A stretch of DNA of 64,000 nt from Lophius americanus (GCA_037951165.1 JBBDHG010000151.1:2116001-2180000); one strand, 5' to 3'; counted from the stretch's first letter, positions 31,955 through 42,414 are shown. Program-made: numbers and translations. The notes: generated by a model not told the origin, from the sequence alone.

Positions 31955-32576
31955 TGTAACTTTTACATTCATCGTTCGGATTTTTACATCCACGCAAAGC
32001 TGAGGATATTATGGAATCGTCATAGCCAGAACTAGATTGATTTTGGGAAAGATCAGTTCCATATTTCCGCCACCAGGGGGACCTTTATGTCCAAAAGTTG
32101 TGGGGACCTAATTTCTCGACCATTGTTCCGATTTAGACCATAACATACATTAACTTCCCAACCATATATTAAATTATGTCTAAATTTGCTCAAATAAATC
32201 TACGCAAGAAGATCTAACTTATATAGACATAATTTCACTATAATAGTTCAAATTTTATACACCTTTATGTGGGAAACACAGTTTGTCGTCCACAATTTCC
32301 CAACCAGTCCAACTGCGTCTAAATTCAGCTCAAATGAATTGACACACCAAAATCTGTCTTGTTTTATTACTGAGCTCCGAAAAACTAGTGAACTGTATTT
32401 ATCTTCGTTATTGAGTCACTATGGGATCTGATCTCAGAGCAGACTGCTGACATCGTAGAAATAGTTAGGTCGAGTGAAAATGGACTGTTTGAGATTATTA
32501 ATGCGTCGTATTTAATGTTAGGAGTTAAATCAGAAGAATAGCTTGTACAATGCAGGGGATCGGGGGCATTGTACAA
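31955..32576 (+). repeat. DR-A copy 10 with rearranged end
   Basis: 'agaactagattgattttggg', a strong box 'gccaccagggggacct' (32069-32084), monomer text, and an extra segment 32270-32438 that recurs inverted at 35405-35570. The 3' end reads 'cttgtacaatgcaggggatcgggg' and then turns into its own inverted copy (ttgtacaatgc 32543-32553 / gcattgtacaa 32566-32576) instead of the usual hairpin. Confidence 0.8.
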
Positions 32577-33711
32577 AAAAGGAACATTTCCATTTTTAAC
32601 AAAAACTGCCACAAAAAACATAAAACATTACTTCTACAATACAGAACCAGACACCTGAAGGAACAGCCGCTCTGGATCCAACGGTCGTCCATCAGGTTCT
32701 GACCTGGATCGGGGCGGTCCAAATAGGTAAAGACCTTTGTGAGAGTCACAGAAATAACAACTGGTCTATTAGTTCAGGATGTCATGATTGAATTGAAGGA
32801 GATCAGAGGAAATTGGTCGCCAGAAGATGAAGAAGGCGAGAGTCTGTGCAGAGATGCTCCGTAGACCCGGTTCTTCGTACAAAGCAAGAACAAATCATGA
32901 GTCTCACTCAGGTCCAATCACAAATAATGTGTTATCCAATTGTAAAGAATCTATTGGGGCCAACTTTACACCAAACAACTCCATAAAGATAGTTTGAGGT
33001 TTATGATTAAAGTTAATATTTGTTATCCAGTCATCTTAAAGAGCATATTTAAGCCAACAGTTTCAAGGTTTCCCTTTTACCAGGCCGATCTCTTTTTTCT
33101 ACTAAACATATGTTAAGAGAACTTTTTTTAATAGTACTGATACACATACTTTAGGTTTTTTTGCACATCTTCTTTGCACTTTTGTCATGTTTTTGTACTG
33201 GGATAACCGGTTCTCAGATACCAGACGATGACTTTGTTGTCCCTGCTAAAAGTCTGTCCTGTCTTTGCAAAGTTTACGTTTTGTACTTATTTGGTCCCAC
33301 GAATCAAAAAACAGAAATTAGAAACTAGAAATGCACACAAAACAAATGTTTCACGTTAGAAAGTTGAGAAATCGTAACAATTTTGCGATAATAAAAAACA
33401 TTTCTGATAATATAAGTCGTCTTTTTAAACACTGTCCGTCAGCGGAAAAAAAAGTGAACGTGTCTGCCGCCGAAATAATTATATTATTCCTTTGGGGATT
33501 TATGACGGAGATAAAAAAGTTTTCTGTCTCGCTCATTTCTCTGCGGGTCCTAAACCTCCACGGCAGAAGTATTTGCACACCTTCAGCCTGTCTGAGGTGG
33601 TGGAATGAGATTAGATTGATGGAAGAGCACTCGTCATTAAATCACTACTGGAGTCAAGAGGAGAAAAGTAAAGAGACATGGAGTGGGGAACAGTGAAAGG
33701 CGTGGAGAGAG

Positions 33712-33713
<2 letters not shown>
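32577..33713. other. Unassigned interval
   Basis: 32895-32990 may be a DR-E-like scrap ('ctcactcaggtccaatcac'). No gene recognised. Confidence 0.3.

Positions 33714-33745
<32 letters not shown>
33714..33745. repeat. (GT)n microsatellite
   Basis: Perfect GT array followed by a short G-rich stretch. Confidence 0.98.
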
Positions 33746-33747
<2 letters not shown>

Positions 33748-34407
33748 GGGGGCGGGCAGACTGAAATAGCCTTGGGACATTCCTCAAACATTTATCAAGG
33801 CAGCCACACGTGATTCACGGCATCGCAGAGCGTCTCCTCCACTCCAAACCCCCCCCACCCCCACCCCCAGCAGCTGCCTGGGAAAGACACTGACAGACAT
33901 GGCGAGCCAGCAGCAATCACACACGTGTCTAATGAGTGGAAGGTTTCCACTCGCAGCCTCTCAGACCTTAAAGAATGAGTGACAGTGGATAACAACTGCT
34001 GAGACAAGCTGTCGGAGAAGGAGGGGGGGGGGTCAGACACATTTTAAGGTTTACAGTTAAATGATGACTGATGAGGTGACGGACAGACTGACGGAGAGGG
34101 TGCAAAGGGTGAAGAACGCATGCAAACACGCAAAACGCTGCTGTGTTATGCATTCCTTCAGCGATTATGGTATCGTTTTAATCATCCTGGCGGTTAAAGT
34201 TTTCACCGAAAAAAACTATTTTTTTTTTTTCTTTGGAGTGTTTTTCCATTACTTAAACCAAAATTCTCTTGGCTTGAGTGGATTTCCCGTTATGCTTATT
34301 TTTACTGTTTTTCATCAAAATACAAAAACCTCTTCAATCACGTCACTTTTTAAATAGAAAACAATGAAATATGCTCAAATTATGTTTTCACTATTAAACA
34401 ATGCCTA
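33746..34407. other. Unassigned interval
   Basis: Poly-C-rich (33849-33868) and poly-G (34023-34031) runs. No gene recognised. Confidence 0.3.
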
Positions 34408-35590
34408 AAAGTCTCCCCGAAAAGCCTCCAATCCCCTGCGTTGTACAAACGCACAAATAAAACATTACATCTTAATAATCTCAAACAGTCCACATTGACT
34501 CTACCTCATTATATCGCCAAAAAGCCGCCGCAGACCCTTCGTGATAGCGCGATAACTAAGAAACTGTATCATGTATCGTTTTCAAATTTTTAGACCAACA
34601 TACACCTGAGTTAGAGGAAGAACTGGAATGTTGTTGGTAAAGTTCGGTTGTTTATATCTGTCAATAGGGGGACCATAACTTCTCAACCGTTGGTCCGATT
34701 TAGTCTTGCAGAGTATTATCTTCACAATTGTTTTTTACTCCAAAAGTTCACATTTTACTCACTAGGGGGAAATTTTAATGAAAAATAATTTCATTTTGGA
34801 TATACAGTAACTTCTTAACCATTGGTTCAATTAAGTCCAGATTTGGTGCGTATGAATCCACTCAAGGAAACCTTTCTTATAAATATCATATTTTACTCTA
34901 TTAGTGTATATTTTTTCTCACTAGGGGGCGCTATTCTCTTTCTTTTTTCCTTTTTTTATAAAAAAAATCCCACTGCTGGATTGATCATTTTCAGATCATT
35001 TTTATATTTCAGATCATTTAGTTAGTTCATAGACCTCTATGGGTGAGGAAGAACTGGGTTGATTTGGGGAAAGGACGATTGCATATTTCTGACACTTGGG
35101 GGAGCTCTATGTCCAAAAGTTCTCCAGACATGATTTCTCAACAGTTGGTCCGATTTTGTACAAATTTGGTGCATATGAATCAAGTCTAGGAGATCTATCT
35201 AGTATAAATTGTGTTTTACTCGAATAAGTCATATTTGACTCACTAGAGGAAGCCTTTTACAAAAAACAATGTTTTTCAGGAATCTCGATGAGATCATTAC
35301 ATTGTGTTTTACTATAATAGTATGTTTTTTACTCACTAGTGGGGGGGGGGCTTTTTGTTACAATGAATACTGTGGACATAACTTTACATTTAATTTGAAT
35401 AGTTCATCCCATCCCATAGTGACTCAATAATGACGATAAATACTGCTAACAAGTTTTTCAGTAATAAAACAAAGCAGATTTACTTGAGTCAATTCACACG
35501 AGCTAAATTTAGACTCCTGGTTGTGAAATTACAGACGACAAACTGTTTCCCACAAAAAGTCTCCCCCTAATGAGTAAAATATGAACATGA
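34408..35590 (+). repeat. DR-A block 11: compound array of several copies
   Basis: A minus-strand scrap (34408-34460, 'tctccccgaaaagcctcc') is followed by a plus-strand copy from 34524 ('gccgccgcagacccttcg') with boxes near 34668, 34761 and 34921. A second plus-strand copy from about 34978 has boxes near 35094, 35240 and 35335, and a minus-strand piece covers about 35405-35590. The box at 34917-34932 (ctcactagggggcgct) is the best CTCF-like match. Box spacing is about 95-175 bp. Confidence 0.85.
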
Positions 35591-36134
35591 AAATATGAAG
35601 CGTTTGCACACGCTTCCTCGCTCACATGGGAGTACCGCCGACTCTATACATGCTCACATCCGCCTCCGATGTTTGCATTGAGTTTGCATGCGATGCTACC
35701 ACCGCTAATATTAATACCCTCTGCTCTGGGTTTCAGTCCTAAGAACTCCTGCCAGCCTTTTCATTAGGCCCCTACATCTCACGCATTCCATGGCAACATT
35801 ATATTCCTTGTATAAACATTTACATCGCAGGGCAGCCTGGTCTCACTGATGTTCTGTCTCCAAAGTGACATAGATTGAGAGCAACAACTGAGTGAGATTT
35901 AGTTCTCGGATGACCACCTTTGCTGCCGACATCGGCTCGAAATCCTGACAGTTGAACAAGGAGGTACCTCAGTCTACAGTTCTTCTGTTTCAGATTTTTG
36001 CCCAAGTTCTTAGTACACTATAAATTTCCCTCGAAGCAAATAATCTCAGGTGACATTCCCACTGCCAATCCAACTGTGGGTACAATCTCTGGCACGGGGT
36101 AACAGATTATGGGGTTATGATGATCTAATTAACC
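35591..36134. other. Unassigned interval
   Basis: No gene or repeat recognised. Confidence 0.3.
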
Positions 36135-36260
36135 CCTTTGATGTCTTGCTCAACTGTTGAGTCTCTATTTCTTACTGAAATAGAAAGAAAATTAGAAATA
36201 TTACATTTGTGAGGACATTGGAGGGTTAAATAACATTATTATTTTTAACGATTTAAAGAA
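36135..36260 (-). repeat. DR-B fragment 4
   Basis: 'aacccctttgatgtcttgctcaactgttgag', 'tctctatttcttactgaaatag' is the reverse complement of the DR-B tail at about 14785-14850. Confidence 0.65.
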
Positions 36261-36598
36261 CAAACTTCTTCTTTCGGCTGTTTCCTTTAAGGGTCAACAA
36301 AAGGCTTATTCTACTTCTGTTACGTTGCCCTTCCATTGAGGGGGTCCACCTTTCTCCTCCTCTTCTTCTTTAACCGTGGTTACCACTCCAGTGGTTTTAT
36401 ATGTCGAATCCTAGATTTAAGTTGTTGTTTTTTTACTTTGAGATTCATTTGACTTCTCCTTCTGCTCAAGCTGTCAGGTGCTCTGACCCGCCTTCCTCAC
36501 CTGCTGCGCCGAACACCAACCTCAATCTCACTGCCTCTTAAACTACTAGAAGAGATAAACTTCTTGAAACCATTGGAGACGGTGGTGTAATTTTGAAC
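36261..36598. other. Unassigned interval
   Basis: Pyrimidine-rich patches; nothing recognised. Confidence 0.3.
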
Positions 36599-36680
36599 GG
36601 GGTGTTTACATGGAGCATTTTCAATCTGATTAGGCTTTGAAAACAATTCCAATTGGAATAAAAGGGTTCATGTAAACCCC
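36599..36680. mobile_element. Short foldback element
   Basis: The ends 'ggggtgtttacatgga' (36599-36614) and 'ttcatgtaaaccccc' (36667-36681) are inverted repeats with one mismatch over the last 14-15 bases. The inside (caatctgattaggctttg) resembles fish non-autonomous DNA-transposon ends with 'tttacatg' termini. Confidence 0.5.
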
Positions 36681-36859
36681 CTCATTGGTTTTGAAAGTAG
36701 TACATGCGTACTCGTTGAGTAATGTTGAAGTGCACATACACACTTAAACTCTACTGAGACCATGTGGGCTCATTATGGCTTTTATAGCGCCGCAGTAATG
36801 GATAACCATTAGCCATCTTTTTTTTCCCGAACCGAATGGCAGCCACCAGCTGGGGTGGG

Positions 36860-37240
36860 CAGTGACTGCTGACAGATGTGCAAGAAACGGCAATTGCCAA
36901 CATGGTCATTGCTCATAATGCCATAAGGTTGCAGGAAATCCAGAGGTAGATAATTGAAGAGAAGGTTGTGTTTCGGGGCACTGATAACATCAATGTGTCC
37001 ACACTTGATTATATCCTTCATTGTCCCAGGCCGCAGGCAGAACAGTTGTGCCATGTAGCTTCTGACGGGACTCCAACAGAGCGGAAGCCCAACGTTTCCA
37101 GTATGTACAGGATCAGCATTTTCTGGGAGGCTTCTGTGCAAACATTAATCTATCCCTCACTCGCACAAAGTACATCCAAGTTGGTGAGGCAGGGACAGAC
37201 CCCAAAAAGAGGAGCAGAAGTAGATGCAACATTACTTCAA
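36860..37240 (+). pseudogene. Tc1/mariner-superfamily transposase relic, N-terminal part
   Basis: The plus strand from 36881 reads QETAIANMVIAHNAIRLQEI, then after one in-frame stop IIEEKVVFRGTDNINVSTLD. This matches the N-terminal helix-turn-helix region of a fish transposase family with the phrase NNAIRLxEIQ...I.TIDR. After frameshifts come SNRAEAQRFQYVQ (37072 onward) and YIQVGEAGTDPKKRSRSR (from 37171), the latter aligning with the family's catalytic FVDEAGFNxxKxRRRGRN start of the DDE_3 domain, with the catalytic D replaced by G. At about 37241 the reading is cut by DR-C. Its C-terminal part resumes at about 37985. An active enzyme would bind terminal repeats and catalyse cut-and-paste transposition in the nucleus; this one is dead. 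Family assignment rests on motif recall. Confidence 0.75.
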
Positions 37241-37254
37241 TGAAGGAAGATGAG

Positions 37255-37740
37255 ATGTTGAAAACGATGAATGATTTATTACAACAGCAGATGTGGGATG
37301 ATGAGTGTGTTAGAAAGTCTTTGGCGCTCAGACTCTTCGGGTAGATTATGATTGAAGGGTGTCTGCCCTGAGCAGCAGCATGGAATATCCCCACTCTGGA
37401 AGCTTGATGCTGGTGGTGGTGGCGGCTGATGACTCTGCTGAGGCGGATGAATGCTGAAACTGATGGATCTCTGAGGACTAGGTGGAGATGGGAAGGTGGA
37501 TGGTGCGCGAACCAGCAGCATGCAGTGACTAGAGGGATGGAGAGGGTCATATTTAAAGACAGCAGCTGATGATGATGAGGCTAAACATTCAGGTGGGACA
37601 GTGATTGGATGGATCAGGTTACCTGAAAAAGGTGCAGCTGATATCAAGTACTGCTCCTGACCGTGATGCAGGTAATTTAGGCCAAACGTGTGTGAAAGGT
37701 GAGCGTCAGTAATTGTGTTCGTACTCTGAGGATAGTCTTC
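37255..37740 (-). repeat. DR-C copy 3, inserted in the transposase relic
   Basis: Full-length-looking DR-C. On the minus strand it carries a proline/serine/glutamine-rich frame (QQSHQPPPPPAS; SGDIPCCCSGQTPFNHNLPE; EESERQRLS) followed by 'tgtaataaatcattc', which contains AATAAA like a polyadenylation signal. A retroposed transcript end or short retroelement is therefore plausible. The 122-codon minus-strand frame (37279-37647) belongs to this repeat, with related but broken frames in the 23.4 kb copy, and is not called a gene. Confidence 0.75.
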
Positions 37741-37984
37741 CTGCCCGAACCTTCACCAGATCTTCATTGGTCAACATGCTTTCATGTAGGTTCCTGTCCA
37801 GAAAGAAACCCACTTAAAATTCTGTAATCAGGAATAATGCCATTCTATTTACAGTCCTCCGAGATTAAATTTACCAACTACTTCAACAGGAAGGGGAGCT
37901 AGAGCGAGCAGAGCAGTCCTCAGCAGACCTCCGCTGGGTGGCTCTGGTTCAGGACTAGGTTCTTGGCCAACTCACATTCAGGAG

Positions 37985-38290
37985 TCTGTCCTTAACCCGC
38001 TTATTCCCTGTTGCTCAATGCAATAAATGCATTTTTCTCAGCATGCTGTTGGAAGCTTTATGACGTAAACTCCTACACAGAAAACAAAAACCCTTGATGT
38101 CTGTGGTGGATGCCTGTAGAGATCTTTCGACAGAAGGTATCCAAGGCAGAAGAAGTCATACGGGGGCACCATCCCCTCGTTGCTTGGTCATGGAAAACAT
38201 CTTCATTGATGTAGATTCCATTTTTGTGGTGTACACTAGAGAAGAGATGATGTTGCAGAAAAGTTGTCCTTATATTTGTTCACCTTCTGT
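37985..38290 (+). pseudogene. Tc1/mariner-superfamily transposase relic, C-terminal part
   Basis: The plus strand reads LNPLIP, then FSACCWKLYDVNSYTENKNP, corresponding to the family's FLNPIEEFFSAWRWKVYDRN block; the catalytic E of NPIE is lost. After a one-base frameshift it reads MSVVDACRDLSTEGIQGRRS and PRCLVMENIFIDVD, matching the C-terminal EACxDIxxExxQGWIRHxRRFFPRCLxxEDIxxDVD block. It continues the relic at 36860-37240 in the same orientation, so both halves come from one element of about 1.4 kb after removing DR-C. The central DDE part is missing or replaced. Confidence 0.75.
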
Positions 38291-39014
38291 GTCAATACAA
38301 TGTTTCATTATATAAGTTTTTCATTAAAAACATTGTAGCCTCTCGTTCTTATGTCTCTCTTTCACATTCCTTATGGTTTTCTGGAAATAAAGGAATAGAA
38401 AACTTTTGCATTCTACGGGACATTTCATTGCTGCTGCATAATATTAGCCTCATTTATGCAGCCTGTTCGAGACCTATTGTGCGTTTGATTACACACCGCA
38501 TGGTAAAAATGCATTGTGGGTGTTATAGGGCGTTGGAGTTGTTCCACCTCGGAGGCGGTAACAGGGTAGAAACAGACCAATGGGAACGCTGCATGATTAA
38601 AACCCAGAAATGAACTGAACACAAAATTTTAAGTGGTCTTGTGGTTTTGCGAAAACAGGGTGTCATTAGTAAACAATATTAGTTGCTTTTTGTTTTTCAG
38701 TTGACGCACAGCGTGCAATGATCATGCTAAGCTAACAGGTAGCTTGAGAATATTTCTGTCATGGTTATGTACGGCAGGGGAGGGGCTTAGCGAAAGTGAG
38801 CGCAGGAAACCTTTCAGTAGGATTCCTGTGCGAAGGCTCATCGAATGAAAGACGAAAAGTAGACAAATCCTGGATAAGAGTGTATAAAGATGAGGTGGAA
38901 AAGCAGGACGGGTGTGCGCCGTCGTGGCGACGCATTATGTGCGGAGCTTTAAATTTGAAGTCTAAAAACTGGCCCATAGTTATATCAAACGAGAAGAAAA
39001 TAAAGCTCGTACTA
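38291..39014. other. Unassigned interval
   Basis: No gene recognised. The last 300 bases (38760-39014) may belong to the adjacent DR-D element, but no matching sequence is present in the 15 kb copy. Confidence 0.3.
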
Positions 39015-39575
39015 TTTTAGAGTCGTTGTTGTATGATCCCATCTCACACTGCACCAACAAATCCTCTAAGAAAGCTCATGATTGCTGTGCTAACACTGTT
39101 AGCCTCTGTGGCTCATTGTGGCTATTAACAGCTGTCAAAAAAAGATTTGTTCAAATGATCCGATACAGGAAGTAGTTAATCTGCTGGCAGCAAGCTAAGC
39201 AGACAGAAACCTTGTTCATTTCTGCCATCCTGTGTTTGAAACCTCTTAAAATAAATGAATAAACAAAAGCGAGGCACTGGCGTATCTGGACTCGTAGGAG
39301 GCAACGACGGCGTAGACAGTACGGCTAAGCTAGCTACGTCTGATGTACGGAGCGTTACCTTGATGGCTAGCACCATTCTGACAGTCCAGAAAACTTTCTT
39401 TTTCCTTCTCACTGTGTAGTTTTTACCAGCCGTGAACTAGACTTACGACTTTATGACTACTCGTTATGTGTTATCCACACGATACGCCGTGTTGCCATGG
39501 CAACTCAGACGCTATTAGACACTTTTTACAGGCGCTGTGAGAAAGAAACGCACTTACCGAATGGATTCCACCAGC
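39015..39575. mobile_element. DR-D copy 2
   Basis: Shares with 15041-15680, in the same orientation: 'ttagagtcg...ctcacactgcacc', 'gctcatgattgctgtgct', 'gccatcctgtgtttgaaacctctt', 'ggcgtatctggactcgtagg', 'gtagacagtacggct', 'actttatgactact', 'gccatggcaactcagacg', 'ggcgctgtgagaaag'. No transposase frame. The ends are not defined here. Confidence 0.65.
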
Positions 39576-39689
39576 GGCTCTGCTTCAATGCGCTTCTGTA
39601 CTATTAATTCATTCAAGATGAATGTTTTCTACTGCAATTTTGTGACTCGATACAACAGTAGGCGCATACTTAAACCAAAAAGCTGAGCG

Positions 39690-39960
39690 AATCTAATGAA
39701 AATTAGAATTATTTTCTATGAAATACAAAAATGTTATCAGGAAATAATTTCATAAGTGAAGGTTGTTTTTTTTTCAGTTTAAAAACATGCTTTACAAAAC
39801 TATTGATCATTTCACGATCAATTTAGAGTGTCTAAGATCTGAATAAATGGAATAAATATTATATTTTTGAAATCAAAAGGAAAATTATTGTTAGTGAAGA
39901 TGAAGTTTCAACCCATTCATCAACTCCTCTACTTCAATCTCATGACCTGTAGTTTATAAA
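39690..39960 (-). repeat. DR-B fragment 5 (AT-rich body only)
   Basis: 'gtttaaaaacatgctttacaaaac', 'ttgatcatttcacgatcaa', 'gagtgtctaagatctgaataaatgg' aligns with the 46.7 kb copy and, reversed, with 16165-16260. The reverse-transcriptase slice is absent. Confidence 0.5.
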
Positions 39961-40105
39961 ACAGTCCTTTTATCAGAAAATGTGCAGTTATTGCTTAAAA
40001 ACAAGTTAAAAATAGTTAAATAAATAGCTAAACAATTATTTTTTCACTATCACACACTGAAAAAAGAAGCCGCTTCTCGATGCAGGCGAGCGATAAAACC
40101 GTTCT

Positions 40106-40139
40106 GTCATTGTTTGGTTCCCTGTAAACAAACAATGAC
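40106..40139. repeat. Perfect 11-bp-arm hairpin
   Basis: gtcattgtttg (40106-40116) and caaacaatgac (40129-40139), with a 12-nt loop. Confidence 0.95.
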
Positions 40140-40828
40140 GTCTGAGAGGAAGGCCTCCATTGCATCTCTGTTTCACAACGTCTGTATAAATATTGGTACC
40201 GTCTTGAATTTCTATTGATGGCCGCTTCCTGTATGGGCCCTTTGTAAAAGTGATGTTCTCAAAAAAGAAGAAAAAAATCAAAATAATGCAGGCAGACATA
40301 ATACTGGGTCCAGAAAAAGAACAAAATGCCGGTTAGACTGTTTCGAATTAATCTCCCTGGTGTCTCGGAGGCAGGCGAGTAATGTGTTTGTTGATTGCTC
40401 GTGTCTGGCGTCTTTGGGGCAAACTTTGAATTCCAGCAGCTGGCGGTACGGCGGAGGAGGACTTTTGAGAAGGCGCGTGCGCGGTCTTGAGAAAAGCGGC
40501 GGACGTCCGATCAGTCAGGAAGGAGAGAGCTGCTCCGAAATGATGGACAGCGGTAACGGGAGATAAGTTAAACAAAGAGGGGCGAAAGTGAAGTAGGACA
40601 AATGACAAAGCGGACGGGGAGAGAGTTGAGCCGGGCAAAGCCGCAGTCAACACAAAGCACGCTGAAATGATCAGATAGACCTCACGGCAGACATCTTATC
40701 CATCAGCAGAGGAGGCCGTCGTGTGTGTTTTAAAGAGCGCGTGGGATGAGATCGGCCAGGAGATGTTTGTCTTAAGGCTCAGTACAGAGAAATGCTAACA
40801 AATGCTGTGGCAGAGGTCTGAGCCCAGC
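40140..40828. other. Unassigned interval, locally GC- and CpG-richer
   Basis: 40350-40640 has more CpG than its surroundings (for example 'gcgcgtgcgcggtc', 'gcggcggacgtccgatc') and opposing 69- and 102-codon frames with no domain. It could be a regulatory element or a small CpG island, but no first exon or promoter motif is recognisable. Confidence 0.25.
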
Positions 40829-40880
40829 GCACACATGTACACACACGTACATACACACTCGGCACACACACACACACACG
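40829..40880. repeat. Imperfect (CA)n microsatellite
   Basis: CACACA tracts interrupted by TGTA and CGTA. Confidence 0.9.
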
Positions 40881-41000
40881 TTTGTGCGTTGGCTGTAACG
40901 CTGATAAATTGCTCTCTGTGGGTCTGCAAATTTGATAGAGATCTTGCAGATTCAGGGCACTTAGCCTTGGCAGCCGAACAGACGGAGTGATTCCATCTGC

Positions 41001-41027
41001 GTGCGCATGTGTGTGTTCACATGTGCG

Positions 41028-41076
<49 letters not shown>

Positions 41077-41090
41077 GTGTGTGTGTGTGT
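41001..41090. repeat. (GT)n microsatellite, long
   Basis: Almost pure GT from 41034 to 41090 with a few GC interruptions. It lies 120 bp from the CA array, so the two could pair. Confidence 0.98.
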
Positions 41091-42076
41091 CCTCCTCCAG
41101 CAGAAGACACTCTTCAGACCAGGAAGGGATGATGAGGAGAGGAAAAAAAAAGAAGAAGCAAAAAAAAAAAAAAAAAACCCCAAAAAACAATAAATGTTAA
41201 CACCAACAGCTGGAAACATGCGGGAAGCCAAGGACAGACCTCCTCCAAAAACAAACCTCCTTTTTTCAAACGTGGCCTCCCTTATCGTCTTGGAAAAACC
41301 CTTCCACTACCTGTGAGAAGTAACGCACATTACTCAGAGGTGAGTAGCACAGAAATCCGCCGCACTCCGCCACATGTTCTCCAACGAGCACTCTGAGAAT
41401 CAATCACCCCGACAGGGAGAAGAGAGATATTTAATCCTGCTGCATGGATCTTAATTCACAATTCATGGCTTCAATTTAGCGCAGCGTGGAGCCAGCATGG
41501 CCAATTCATCAGGGAGGAGTTCCGTTTCTTCGCGGAGGGGAACACGTCTAATATACAACGCGTAAAACTCATCATTCACACGAAGACGGACATTCCAGCA
41601 TTTAAATCCTCTGAAAAAATGATTTCACTGGGTGCCGTCACACTAAGCAGGCTCTCCTGTTCTTTCCAGGCTGTGGACCGCGTGAAGGATCATCCTCGAG
41701 TCTGCCGGGAGGAAATGTGTGGGTGGTGGAGGTGGAGGTGGTGAGAGAGTCAGAACCTGTCGGACGTAGACGTGATTACGGCAGCAACTACTGCTCATCC
41801 AATGCACATCGCACTTTTCCAGATACGATCGTGTTCACGTCTTCTCCTCTCCAAACCGGAGAGGTTTCCAGCGATACGTTCGTTTTTTCGGTAATAGAAA
41901 TCTGACCGTCAGTTCAGTGTTTTTATCTTTATTTGAGAACACTGATCTCCCGGGGTTCACACTTCCTGTTCACACGGAAGATATTGAGAAGCTATGTCAC
42001 TTTCAAATGTAATGGTCTTCAAAAATAGAAAATCATGAAGTTTGATTCTGTCGTTTCATTTGAACATTTTAAATAG
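41091..42076. other. Unassigned interval
   Basis: An A-rich run at 41127-41178 includes a poly-A stretch (41161-41177). No gene recognised. 41340-41560 is non-repetitive. Confidence 0.3.
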
Positions 42077-42414
42077 GAGGTCAAAGAGAGAGAGAAAAAA
42101 GAGAAAAAGACAAAAAAAAAATAAAGAACGTTTTAAAAAGGAGGTAAAACAGCAAAAAAGGAAAAAAGAAGAAAAATAAAGAACATTTTAAAAAGGAGGT
42201 AAAACAGAAAAAAGGGAAAAAAGAAGAAAAATAAAGAACATTTTAAAAAGGAGGTAAAACAGAAAAAAGGGAAAAAAGAAGAAAAATAAAGAACGTTTTA
42301 AAAAGGAGGTAAAACAGCAAAAAAGGAAAAAAGAAGAAAAATAAAGAACATTTTAAAAAGGAGGTAAAACAGAAAAAAGGGAAAAAGAAGAAAAATAAAG
42401 AACATTTTAAAAAA
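42077..42414. repeat. 55-bp A-rich minisatellite with 165-bp higher-order period
   Basis: 'gaggtaaaacag' starts at 42141, 42196, 42251, 42306 and 42361, exactly 55 bp apart, after one divergent leading unit at 42077. Each unit runs through an AAGAAGAAAAATAAAGAAC stretch to 'ttttaaaaag'. Variants alternate: the 'aacg...agcaaaaaagg' type occurs at the first and fourth units and the 'agaaaaaaggg' type at the others. Confidence 0.97.

Noticed and set aside
36599..36680. microRNA-like hairpin
   Set aside because: Arms pair only at the terminal 14-15 bases with a 50-nt unpaired middle; better explained as a foldback transposon.
38460..38630. Small open frames around a possible gene exon
   Set aside because: Opposing frames of similar length (61 and 65 codons) and no domain; no support for either strand.
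40779..41231. 150-codon minus-strand frame with HTHTHT stretch
   Set aside because: Created by the GT/CA microsatellites.
42077..42414. CRISPR-like array
   Set aside because: Units are directly adjacent without unique spacers; eukaryotic minisatellite.
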